A stretch of DNA of 64,000 nt from Mesostigma viride (Eukaryota; Streptophyta; Mesostigmatophyceae; Mesostigmatales; Mesostigmataceae). The translations under genes and the position numbers were made by a program. Below are positions 10,970 through 22,200 of this stretch, one piece after another. The stretch spans positions 167,501-231,500 of the forward strand of contig RPFO01000231.1 in the NCBI GenBank assembly GCA_009746045.1, in the 5' to 3' direction. Within the stretch, counting starts at the first letter, position 1. Each line of letters opens with the position of its first letter. The notes beneath the pieces are model-generated. The model was not told the DNA's origin, did no database searches, and was given only the letters and a program-made list of their open reading frames with translations.

Positions 10970-12200
10970 ATGGCTACATACACACCCGCCACCACGGCCG
11001 ACAAAGTCAGCGGAAAAATCATCTGGAGCCCAGCCATGCATGACTGCCAGGGCTAATCGACTCCAAGCACGGATTGCGGTTGTTGAAATACACGGTGAAG
11101 CCCTGTCCCTCGACGAGAAGAAACATGTGGAAGAAAAGGTGTGCGGATTCGGTGGCACCAATGATCTGTGGGGGAGTTAAAAACCAGCCGAACATTCACG
11201 TCACATTTCGCACAGCCGAAATGGTTCAGAAAATGCTAACCGAGCTGACCCCCGAAGGGGTAAAAGACGCATTTCCTCATATCAGCGTGGGGGAGAAAGC
11301 TCTGGTGGTTCGCCGCTTTCAGCCTGCGGACCTGCCAGCAGCCTACACATTGACACTCTACAACGTCGCAGCTGGCTTCCGGGACGGCCCTCTCCTCCGC
11401 AACTTCATCGAACAGCTAGTATGGCACTGTCAGCAACCTGGTCGTCGTCGAGGACAGCAACACACCTCTATTGACGACAGACATGCAGCTAGCAAAGCGC
11501 TCATCCGCCGTGTTCAAACCGCCACCATGGGCTTCACCCCGCACTTCAACCCGGAGTTAGGGGTGAACAACCAGGGCACGTACCGACCTTATTAGGGGAG
11601 TTCCCGGGGGCTACTCCGGTAACAACCCCAGGTGCATCCCTGACATCCTCACCGTGGACATGCCCGGCAGACATGGGATTGCTGGCAAAAACCGCATCAC
11701 TACTCAAATCAACTACGAGGACATCATCTGCCAATTAACCTGCCTGGAATCCCGCGAGCATGACACGTACGAGTGCCCAGCCAAGATTGTTAAGGCAAAG
11801 GCCAGCAAGGAGCGCTCTCACCACGCCCGCAAGGGCAGGGCCCATCTTGCCTCTTACGACAACGGCAGGCAGCCACCGGGGGCTGACCGCACGCCTGACG
11901 GCACGGGCCTATCCCAGATTATCACCCTGTGGCTCGACACAGCACTCCTCCCGTACGCGGCATGTACGGCGTTGGGGATCCCTGCCCAGGCCAACATCGG
12001 CCTCGAGCGGATCCTTCTCATCGCCTACCCTGGGAATGACAATTAAGGTCATGCTGTGCCCGCTCAATCAAGCCCAGGAACCCTTCATGGTCAAGTGGGT
12101 TCCCATGGGCGCGCGACCCAAGAAAGGCTCAGCCCAGCCGCTGGACTTCTTCGCGGCAGCCCACGCCCAACTGCAAGCAATGGGCATATGGACGGTGTAG
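10970..12200 (+). pseudogene. L1-like LINE ORF1 (gag-like), frameshifted
   Basis: Begins near ATG 10,970 (MATYTPATTADKVSGKIIW) and changes frame several times. The pieces RLQARIAVVEIHGEALSLDE, NIHVTFRTAEMVQKMLTEL and EKALVVRRFQPADLPAAYTL resemble the nucleic-acid-binding region of plant-type L1 ORF1. A knuckle-like Cys/His cluster (CQLTCLESREHDTYEC, spacing C-x3-C-x5-H-x4-C, not canonical) is encoded at about 11,725-11,780. The endonuclease of the same element follows on the same strand. Confidence 0.5.
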
Positions 12201-12660
12201 TGAAGGTAGACAGCCCAACGGATGCCCTGTTCATGCGCACGGCACCACGCACATCAGAAAAGGAGCGGCACAACATCAGTACCATTATCCCCTGCACGAC
12301 GACGCACGGGCAGGGCGACCCCGGCGCCGACCCAGCTGCCCACTGCATGCCGTTGGAATAAGGTGGCGAGGGAGAAAGCTTTTGAGGTATCAGGCATCCA
12401 CTGACCCCGGCAACTTCATCGAGGTCCGCCGGCACACCCCTCCTCCAGCGGCCACCGGTGCCTCCTCGGCAGATGCCGATGCGGAACCGACACAGGACAA
12501 CTCCAATGCGCTGACCGCCACCACCCCGCACCACAACCTCCCGTCCGATCTGGGCCTCTCCGACATGGAAGCGTCGGCGACACCGGCTACCGGCAAGCGC
12601 CGCGACCGCGACCCCTGAAACACGGTGGGACCTCTGCCTTCCCATGACATAATCCATACA

Positions 12661-13529
12661 TGAGCCAACTAACGCTAGTCTCGTGGAATGTCAGGGGGCT
12701 TAACACATACGGAGTCCGCACAGTGGGACACACCAGCCGGTGCAGGGACGCACCATGAATCGCATCCGGGAACTTACAGTAGAATTGGATAGCCTCCTAC
12801 ATCAATATGTTGGCCCCTCTCACGAGATATGGCTTGGATTGCAGGAACACAAAATTCAAATAGATTCAGAACGTACCGCCCTCAGGGCTGTCCGAGCACT
12901 TGCACCTAAAACACTATGCCAATGGGGATGGGCTCGGGGTACTCAAGGGGGCACTGCACTCATACCATACCGCAAACCGCCTAACCCAACCGTGACATGC
13001 CAGCCATGGACATTACAAGCAGACACGGCCCCGGCTAGATGGCAGGGCAGATGGACATGACAATCTATAATAACATGGGCGGGAAGTCAGGGCCGGCTAC
13101 CTCATTACCATCTATGCGCCGACCCTAGATATGCCGGCTGAACAAACCCTTTTCTACCAGCATATATTTGCAATGGTTTCTGATCTCATATCAAACGGCC
13201 AAGAAATAGTACTTATGGGGGATTTTCACATTGATCTAAACGAGCACCCTGCCCACCGCACAGCCTCCTTTTACCAACACATTCTAGACCTGAATTTGCA
13301 GGATGTCATTCGGTCACGGGATCAGGAGCACACTTGGCTTGCCACTCGTCTGGGCGTTCGCACAACCCGTCGTTTGGATAAAATATGTATCACGCCCAAA
13401 TGGGCAGATTTAGTCTGCCACGCAAGTGTAGAATGCTCTACAGCCTTCTCAGATCACTACCCATATGCATTGTCACACAGCACACTTGCCCACCACACCC
13501 AGGCACCACGGGGCCCATGCAGGCATTAA
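12661..13529 (+). pseudogene. LINE APE-type endonuclease domain, broken
   Basis: ATG at 12,661 starts LTLVSWNVRGLNTYG, the N-terminal strand and metal-site region of AP-endonuclease-like LINE nucleases. After a frameshift the frame gives WLGLQEHKI (catalytic Glu region), then YLITIYAPT, VLMGDFHIDLN and STAFSDHYP (SDH motif). The reverse transcriptase that should follow is absent: at about 13,535 the sequence meets the tail of a minus-strand LINE. With the ORF1 remnant upstream this is the 5' half of a two-ORF L1-like element. Confidence 0.75.
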
Positions 13530-13536
13530 CCCAGGC

Positions 13537-16332
13537 ATTAATTAATTAATAGACACGTGACTGCGTCACGTGAGCATAAGTCCTCAGTGGGAGGGGAACA
13601 TGGGATGGAATGGATGGTGTAAGCTATCTAGGTCCTAGTTACAGGGGTGCACGGGCACCGCGGCCCGAATCGCTATGAATGCCATACGCGGTCACACGCG
13701 GAGCCCCCACAGGCTTGGGGGTGGTCTCCTTCATCACTACTTGCCATCTATCCTTGCGCACCATCTGCCTCCATATTACAGACAAACCAGGAGGCTGCCC
13801 GGGTGTGAGCCCGTCACGTCTAGTGTAGCACATGTCCATGCCGAGCCTATCACGAAAAGTCCACGGGTGGCGGCCCTGCCGCGCGCGGCCGGGGGCACGC
13901 CAGGTGAGGACATATCGCCCAGGCTGAGCGGGCTTGGTGCCAGCTAGTCTATCTGATGTGCCTACCTGATCTGTGCGGGCCAGGTGCCCGGCTAGGCCCA
14001 GGCGCCTGTGCCTAATAATGTGGGAAACATAGGGCAAATCAGCGTACAAATCCTCATTACTAATGTGCAAACCAAAGGGGATGTTAAGGGCCTTGCGCAG
14101 CATCTTGGTGACGTTGCCGTCGAGTCGTTGCTCCAGCTCCTGCGTCAGTGTCCAGGTCTCGGCGCCGTAGGTCAGGATCGTCAGAATGACGACCTTGAAG
14201 AGGTCACGCTTGACGATCCGGGGTAGGGCGGGGTTGCTCCACCAGCGGCGGTGGTCATGGAGGTGCACCCACGCCATGCCGATCCGTGTCGTCATGTCGT
14301 CCTCGCAGTCGGGAAGCCAATTAACTGCCGAGCAGCTTGAAGCGGCCTGAAGGAGGGTAGTTGATCCGGGCATCGTCTAAGAGGCGGAGCGTGGGTGGGG
14401 GCCCTGCCATGCCGATCGAGGGCCAGGGCCTCCGTTTTGGGGCTGATTTCTAGACCAACCGCCTGAGCCTTGAGCGCCAGGCAGTCTGAGCCAAAGTTGG
14501 GCAGACTCCGGCTTCTCGATGAGCGTGATGTCGTCGGCATAAATGAGGTCAGCTAGTAAATTCTGCTTGTTGTTAGTCGGCCCCCCTTCTCCAAGCTCAC
14601 TCGTGATCGCTAGGCCAGGGGCACGGCCTGCAATGCTAGCAAAGCGAGCACGTGCCTGGCGCATAACATAATCCACTACAATAATGAACAGGTACGGCGA
14701 CAGGACGCAACCCTGCCAGACGCCGGTCTGCAGTGGGCATGGCGGGGTAATGCCGTGTTGAGTGCGCACCGAAGTGGTCGACCCCTCATACAGCGTGCGG
14801 ACGACGGTAATCAGGGGAGTGGGGACGCGAGCGCGAGCACTGAGTACAGCCCATAGAGCGTCCCAGAGGACAGAATCAAAAGCCTTGATGAAGTCGACGA
14901 AGAATCGAAGATCAGGATGGCGGGAAACTCACCAGGTTGCAGGAGAGCGATTTCCTCGAAGAGGCGATGCGCGACGAAGATGGCCAGGACGGTGTTGCGC
15001 CCAGGACGGAAGCCCATTGGACTTTCCCAAAGATGACAGTCAAGAGCAGAACGAAGGCGGTTGAGGATCATGCGCATGAACAACTTGAGTGCGGCGCTCT
15101 GGATGCAGACTCCTCTGTAGTTGGCGGGGTCGTCAGGGGAACCTTTGTTTTTGTACAGCATAATACGGTAGCTGTGCTGCCACTCAGGAATCGGCGGCGC
15201 GTCGGCAAGCAGGATCCGGTTGCAGACGTCAAGCAGGAACCCCGTGAGCGCCGTCAGCTTAATCACCGGGGCTGGGACTCAGCTGGTCAGGTCCAACGGC
15301 GGCGTAGAAGCGGAGTTGCTTGGCGGCGGTGCTCAGCTCGAGCTCGGTGAACCGCGGGAGCTCGTTGGGGTCGGCCAGGGGTTCCGTCAGGGCTGGGTAC
15401 GTGTAGTCCTGCTCAGCGGCGGGCGGCGTGGGCGGCGTAGGGACGTCCGCAGGCGCTACTGCCAGGCGTGCGGCCGCCACAGGGCCAAGCGGCGGAGGCG
15501 GCGGGGGGGCGCCGAGCAGCCGGGACTGGGAGGAATACCACTGGTCGAGCTGCTGCTGCGGTGAGCCAGAGAGCGTCCGCGGCGCCGGCTGCGCGCCGCC
15601 GGCGGGCCGTTGGGCATGACGCAGGCGGGTCCAGGTTTACTTGCCGTGCTGGTCCTTGAGGTGGGCGAAGTACTCGCGGACATGAAGGTCCTCAGGACTG
15701 CTCCTTGGTCGCCTGCCGGATGGCCGAGTGGTAATCGGCTTTGAGGCGGGCGTAGCGGGCGGGGTCGCTGTTGTCGCGCAGGGCTTGCCGGGCCTGGATG
15801 ACGGCGGGAAGCCGGTGCAGGCTGGTGAAGCGGGGCGGGCGGCGGGGGGGCAGCAGGGCCCCGGCCGCGGGCAGCTTGTCAGCGAGGTGCCGAAGGGCCG
15901 ATGCCGGGCCGGCAGCGAACAGCTGGGCGTGGCTGGCCGGGATGTCCAGCGCGTCGACGAACGCCTCTGCCGCGCGCTTGTGGGCGCGTTTTTCAGGGAA
16001 GTCCTCCAGAGCGTCGTCAGATTTCTCAAGCAACTGAAGTGTACGCAAATCAGGTGGTGCCACGTGCTTACGAAAGGGCGAGGGGAATCGCAGGCGGATG
16101 CGGGCGGTGACGATGCGATGATCGGAGCGCACCAGGGGGATCACATGCGAGCGAGCAGCTAGTACAGATCCTTGATGACGCTTGCGCATTACAACATAGT
16201 CGATGCAGCGTTCAGTGCCAGTTGGCGAGGTGTGTGTGACCAAAGCATCTGGACTATGTGGAAAGCGGGTGTTGGCAGTGACCAAATCGCATGTCGTAAG
16301 CAAATCAGCAAAAAGTGCAGTGTTGGCATTGG
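13537..16332 (-). mobile_element. 5'-truncated LINE copy, endonuclease C-term to 3' end
   Basis: Nearly identical to 35,520-38,275 of the near-complete LINE, in opposite orientation. On the minus strand it runs from mid-endonuclease (TTCDLVTANTRFPHSPDALV, CIDYVVMRKRH, SDHRIV) through the RT (NYRGVCIQSAALKLFMRM, TGVWQGCVLSPYLF, YADDITLIEKP) to LTYGAETWTLT. The 3' UTR carries the CACGTGAC hairpin (13,554-13,572) and a (TTAA)n tail (13,537-13,550). Small indels break the frame. It keeps the bases that are missing at both frameshift sites of the 34.5 kb copy. Confidence 0.9.
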
Positions 16333-16806
16333 AATGGATGGTGTAAGCTATCTAGGTCCTAGTTACACTGGTGTGGGCACCGCGGCCCGAATCGCTATGA
16401 ATGCCATACGCGGTCACACGCGGAGCCCCCACAGACTTGGGGGTGGTCTCCTTCATCACTACTTGCCATCGATCCTTGGATACCATCTGCCTCCATATGA
16501 CAGACAAACCAGGAGGATGCCCGGGCGTGAGCCCGTCACGTCTAGTGTAGCACATGTCCATGCCGAGTCTATCACGAAAAGTCCACGGGTGGCGGCCCTG
16601 CCGCGCGCGGCCGGGGGCACGCCAGGTGAGGACATAACGCCTAGGCTGGGCGGGCTTGGTGCCAGCTAGTCTATCTGATGTGCCTACCTGATCTGTGCGG
16701 GCCAGGTGCCCGGCTAGGCCCAGGGGCCTGTGCCTAATAATGTGGGAAACATAGGGCAAATCAGAGTACAAATCCTCATTACTAATGTGCAAACCAAAGC
16801 AGAGCA
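16333..16806 (-). mobile_element. LINE 3'-end fragment abutting the previous copy
   Basis: Repeats the last coding part and 3' UTR of the same family (GLHISNEDLYSDLPYVSHI through the GGACCTAGATAGC region). It lacks the terminal hairpin and tail. It joins the 5' end of the neighbouring copy at GGAATGGATGG, where the two overlap in sequence. Confidence 0.85.
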
Positions 16807-16951
16807 AATCTGCCTCCATATTACAGACAAACCAGGAGGCTGCCCGGGTGTGAGCCCGTCACGTCTAGGGTAGCACACGTCCATGCCGAGTCTATCACGA
16901 AAAGTCCACGGGTGGCGGCCCTGCCGCGCGCGGCCCGGGGCACGCCAGGTT
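16807..16951 (-). mobile_element. Third LINE fragment in the same series
   Basis: About 145 bp that repeats the segment encoding GRHPWTFRDRLGMD...PPGLSVIWRQ, already present in the preceding fragment. Both ends lie inside coding sequence, so it is a rearrangement product and not a separate complete insertion. Confidence 0.8.
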
Positions 16952-18045
16952 TCATGCATATCAGCTTCATGAAGCACCCACCACTTTTATTAATGCAATG
17001 AAAGAGTAAGTGACAAAAAACAGCCCCAAGCCAGTGGCACCCATCCGGGTCACGCCTAGGCCCACTATTGATTAGGATTGTGCTTAGTACTAGGGAGTCC
17101 TCACGGTCCACAATGTGAAGGCAGCCCGCATTCAACACGCACCCATGAGGGAGCCAGCGCAGGCCTGAAATGGAGGCCCCGGATCCTAGGATGCTCAAGC
17201 CTGCCCTTGTACTGGAAGTGCACCACTAGATCCATCAGACTGGCATCCCCAGCGAGCACTGGCGACTTTCATTTTAAGTGAGACAACTACCACGCATGTA
17301 CCCACCACGCAATACGGTAACTTACCTTGTTCCTTGTACTTGGGCTGGCCAAAACTATACCCCCGGCCATTGGCTGCCCCACATACTATATATAGCCACC
17401 ACCAACAGGGAAGATAAAGTGAAGAATAAGTGGAAGAATGTATTGCACCCCTGCCAGAATTCCGGTCTGCGCAGGCCTGCTTTGGATCGACAAGCATGCT
17501 TATTGAGTGAGGCAAATTCTGGGCGACGCAGCCAATGGGCTGACAAACCAGCCGGTGCTAATGGTATACTCTATCCAGCGTGTAACCTGGGGGAACGCAC
17601 CGTATCACGCATCACTAGATGGTGCGTTGTGATGTGCCTTCAGCATAGGCACGTCTGCAAGGCTGCAAACCCCAGCTGGCTTGTAGTTAGCAACCCAGCT
17701 ATGGACGATATTGTGCAGTTGGCCCTCAAGTGCACCAGCAGGTGCAAGGCACGATTTGTTCAAGGCATGCATGGAGATGCCAGGTGCCGACCAGGAGGAT
17801 CGTGGTGGCCTGTAAAGAACGCTGCGCTCGCTGGCAACGGGCCTCGGCGACTGTAAGCCTTCCACACGCCAACACTTGTCCGCCGCAATCATCACCCATG
17901 GCAAGAACAACCACCGTGTGTTGTGTGCCAAACCAGACGTTAGCCACCCCATCTCGCGTGAGACGATAGCCTTGGCGTGATGACGGTGAAGACCGTTACG
18001 GGTAAGACACGTTAGCGTCCAGATGCCGTGACCTGGGAAACGCGA
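16952..18045. other. No gene recognised
   Basis: A plus-strand open frame at 17,278-17,856 (192 residues) has no recognisable domain and a composition unlike the exons here. I do not call it a gene. A short match to the CCAGCGCAGGCC dispersed repeat occurs near 17,153-17,166. Confidence 0.5.
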
Positions 18046-18050
18046 CTACA

Positions 18051-18056
18051 TTTATT
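18051..18056 (-). terminator. AATAAA poly(A) signal candidate
   Basis: Minus-strand AATAAA about 90 bases beyond the stop codon of the small membrane protein. Confidence 0.35.
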
Positions 18057-18145
18057 GGCTCGAACTTTAGAAAGACAAGGATCTTGAAAGCTGAGCCCAG
18101 GCCAGGGATTCACAGCAGGAGCGACCATGCGCAGCAATGTGACGT

Positions 18146-18499
18146 CTACCACACGGTTAGATGCCAGATGATAAAGATCAACAGTACGGGTATCAGTAGA
18201 AGACACAAAATCCAGGCCCTCTGCCGTTCCATCTGCTTCCTGTATCTCAGCCTTGCGGCAGCGGACTTAGCAGCGGCCGCTTCGCTCTCGGCAGTAGCCG
18301 GCTCTGGTCCGATGAGAGAAGTGTGTTCATCGTCCGCGGGTTCCTGCTCTGTGTTAAGTGCCCGCAACTCCTGCTTTGATCCACTCTTCCCTTGCGTGGA
18401 TGCCGGGCCCTTCGAGGCTGCTGCCTGTTTCGCGGCTGCCGCCTTCCCTTCCTCCGCTTCCACGACCAACCGATCAAGCTCATCTGTCAATCCCGGCAT
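18146..18499 (-). CDS. Small tail-anchored-like membrane protein
   Basis: A 117-residue frame from ATG 18,499 (MPGLTDELDRLVVEAEEG). The N-terminal 80 residues are charged and Ala-rich, probably helical. A basic stretch (RLRYRKQMERQR) is followed directly by a single hydrophobic segment, AWILCLLLIPVLLIFIIWHL, which ends four residues before the stop. That layout fits a C-terminal tail anchor inserted after translation, with the N-terminus in the cytosol. It is transcribed divergently from the AAMP-like gene, whose start is about 790 bp away. I do not recognise the family. It could be the last exon of a longer gene. Confidence 0.55.
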   Translation of the reverse strand: MPGLTDELDRLVVEAEEGKAAAAKQAAASKGPASTQGKSGSKQELRALNTEQEPADDEHTSLIGPEPATAESEAAAAKSAAARLRYRKQMERQRAWILCLLLIPVLLIFIIWHLTVW

Positions 18500-19290
18500 G
18501 GCTGCAGGTCCAGATGTGCTGGGTGACAGGCCGACCTGTTTAGTATAACAGATATCTAGGTACTAGGCAAGCCCGTGATCGTCATCGCCAAATCACGTTG
18601 CGACCGGTCAAAAGAAGGTAGGTAGTCTGCAGGCGTTTTACCTTAGGGGGTGAGCTATAACCGGCGTAGGCAACGCGTGAAATACAACACAGGCGCTATA
18701 TGCTCCGCGGCAGCGCGATGGAGTCCTGTAATGACAAGTCCCCAGCCTTGATAAGTTGGCAGAGTTGGCACCCGCAGGCTTCACTGCGCAACTGCCACGG
18801 TCTCGTCCTTGTTGAGCATTGCAAGTATCGTCACCGTCCTCGAGGGTAAATCACAGACGCGCACGTCACGAGCTTGGTGGCGTCGCGAGCTTTTCGTCCT
18901 CGACACTACAAGTTCGCGGTTGCTACCAGCTAGTAAAATATTGTGGTCGTATCCTCGCAGACCAAAAATCACGTTCATGGTTCGTCAGAACATCCAATCG
19001 TCGTTCTTAGCTCGGAAACTGCGCCGTATTAGCCGTCCCAAAATAATATAATTCTTATTTGTCATTACTTAATGTAGTGCATCTACTCCCTGGTCGTGAC
19101 AGTGCACAGCTTAATCGAGACCTTGCTCATAATTTTTGCTGCCAGCCTGTTGGCCTGCCACGCGTATCGGGCGTGATTAGCCGGGATATAGGCGCTGCCA
19201 ATTGGCGGCCATGGCTGCCCAAAGTATGCTGGGCGAGCACGGCCCGCCTCATAAGTGCTTGGATTTTGCTTCCATAATTCAGCTTTAAAA
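18500..19290. promoter_or_regulatory. Divergent intergenic region between two starts
   Basis: It separates the minus-strand small membrane protein from the plus-strand AAMP-like gene and should contain both promoters. A CCAATTGG block is at 19,198-19,205 and ATAATTCAG just before the putative first exon. I found no clear TATA box. Confidence 0.35.
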
Positions 19291-22200
19291 ATGACAGGCA
19301 TGGTGAGCTTTTTTTTTTTTTCCTGGCGTTAGCTTCCGCCACGACTTAGGTTCTTACTGCATCAGTTGATGTAATTTTAAGATTGCCGACTGCTGGCCTG
19401 TACTATGCGAACGTATGTTGAATTCTTCGCTCCGTAATTCAGCACGAAGACCCGGAGCCGCCTGCTGAAGGTGACGAAGTCTACGTTGACAACGCTGACG
19501 TGTTGGAAGAATACGATTTGACAGGGGGAGGAGACCCAGGTGCGTGTCGGAGCCAGCGACCGCCACACCCGTAATCTTCTCTGCTTTGCTGTAGACAATC
19601 TCTTCGTGGAAGTCCTGCGATAAATATAAAATGACAATTTTTAAAATTGTTTTTATTTGCAGGTGTTGACGATGACGACGATATCGGGGCCGAGGACGAC
19701 GGAGGTACGCAAACTAGCCGTGTGGCGTGGATTAGGATGTTCACACGCGTTTTGCTTTGGTTTTGTTACTGTTATGAGTTGAATGGGTCATGATAACAAG
19801 TAGCACGAGACTCGGGACGGCGGTCTACGTGTTCACTGTCGGAGTTTACTGTTTGGTGGTCGCACTTGCCTGCGCATGGTCCCAGTACACCTTGTTCGAC
19901 TGGTTTTCATAGTTAGGATGGCTTAGCCACGTTCACTTTATCTTGTCATCTTGTTCGTCCTGTGCTGCCTGCTTCCTGCTATAATGCCTTGCGAAGCACG
20001 CCTCTTTCCTGCTGCTTTTCTGCCCCTAGAGCCTCCAACACAGGAGATCCCGCCCGTCCCCATGCCCCCCCCCCCTCCCCCCCCAACACCCCCATGTCCT
20101 CTCCCTCACACCTCGCTGGCAGGAGATGATGCTTATGCAAGAATACATCATGCAAGAGTCTACCCTAAACCCTAAACCCTAAACCCTAAACCCTAAACCC
20201 TAACCCACCCACCCTGACTAAGCCCCCCAACCTCCTCACGGGCAGGATGCCTACTTGGTGCGTACGAATGCAAGAAACCACAACGTTGCTAACTTCTGCT
20301 TGGACTTGGGGTCACCTTCGTGAATCGTAGGAGAACTTGGTTTTCTGCTCTCTTCTGATCCACCCCCCTGCACATCCACACCACACCACACCACACCACG
20401 CACATCTCCCCCCCATCTTCCCCCATCCCCTGCCCATCCCAACGTATTTTCTTCCCCCTGCTTCCCTACCCCTCGAAGTCTCGCCCACCTCTTATGGAGA
20501 TGATGGGTACGAATACACACACAGGCGCAACACCATCGCAACACAAACACAACACAAACGCAGTACAAACAAATACACAAACGCAGTACAAGCACAACAC
20601 AGGCGCAACACAAGCACAACACCAACACAACACAAGCGCAACACCAACACAACACAAGCGCAATACAAACAAATACACACACAAATACACAAATACACAC
20701 AGGCAAAGAGACACATAGTTCCCCCTCCCCCCCGTTCTTAAACTTCGCCCTTAGTTTTCACCTCAAACTTCGCCTCAAACCTCACGTCAAACTTCGCCTT
20801 ACACTCGGCTTGCAGGGGAGGAGGCGTACGAATACAGCGACGGGGAGGAAGGGGACGAGGAGGGGGGGGAGGGGGAGTGGCAGCTGGGGCCAGAGGTGGA
20901 AGACAACGCGTCGCTCACCTTCAGGGGGCATTCAGGTGGGTGGGCAACCACCTGGGGTTCACGGGTGACATTCCAAGTTTTATTCAGTGCCTCATTCATT
21001 AAATAGTTCCTCATTAAATAGTTAGTCGTTTCCTTTGTCTGGCTGCAATGAACCTATTCCACGATGTGCTTCCAGCTTCTGATGCCAGTGTCCTTGTTTG
21101 GTAGTTGAGATTTCAAGTGCCCGTGAATGGCTTGCGTGGAGCGTGGGAGCGTGACGGGTGGCAGTCAATGACTCAGTGAGTCAGTGTCCATGTTTGACAG
21201 CCCATAAATTGCAGTCCACAAATCAGCCCATGTTTTGACAACCCATAAGCCGCTCGCAATAATGGCATGTTTTGTGCGTGTGAGGGTCATGGGTGGCAGT
21301 CTATTTGTATAGTACATCATGGGTGGCAGTCCATATGTATAGTAATCATGGGTGGCAGTCTATTTGTATAGTACATCATGGGTGGCAGTCTATATGTACA
21401 GTAATCATGGGTGGCAGTCTATATGTATAGTACATCATGGGTGGCAGTCCATATGTATAGTACATCATGGGTGGCAGTCTATATGTACAGTACATCATGG
21501 GTGGCAGTCTATATGTACAGTACATCATGGGTGGCAGTCTACATGTACAGTACATCATGGGTGGCAGTCTATATGTATAGTACATCATGGGTGGCAGTCT
21601 ACATGTATAGTACATCATGGGTGGGAGTCTATATGTACAGTCTATATAGAGAGACCATCTACAGTGTCAAGATATGATGTGTGAGATAGGATATCTGTGC
21701 ATCGGTACCCACGGCCAAGAGCCCGTGGTTGACCGCCCATGAATGGCTGGCATGGAGCATTGGAGGGTGACGGGTGGCAGTTGATATTTCTTTCTACCGA
21801 AGTAGCATGATAGATAGCGATGCCCGAACATGGGTATGGCCATGGCCCCCCCCTCATGGTCCTGAACATGGGCATGGTAACTATTTGGCGATGCGATCAG
21901 ACGCGGTGTTTGGGTGCTGCTGATGATCATGCATGAGCTTGGGTATGCGAACGCTCACAGGCGCAGGGCGTTTGTTTTCGGTGTCGCTGGCATCCCTTAT
22001 TCCACGCCGATTACCACCCCGCTATCTGCTAGTGTCCTGTTGCTATCTACCACGTCGCTATCTATCTTACATATCCATGGCCCATGCTACGTTCTCAAGG
22101 GCTATGTGCTACATATACTCCCAACGGAGTTATGTTCCTAATTAATTAATTAATTAATGCTACGTTGTGGCCCATGCTGCCTTGTCATGGCCCATACTAC

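Noticed and set aside
17278-17856. Plus-strand ORF of 192 residues
   Set aside because: No domain, no homologue recognised and composition unlike the exons here. Kept only as a remark.
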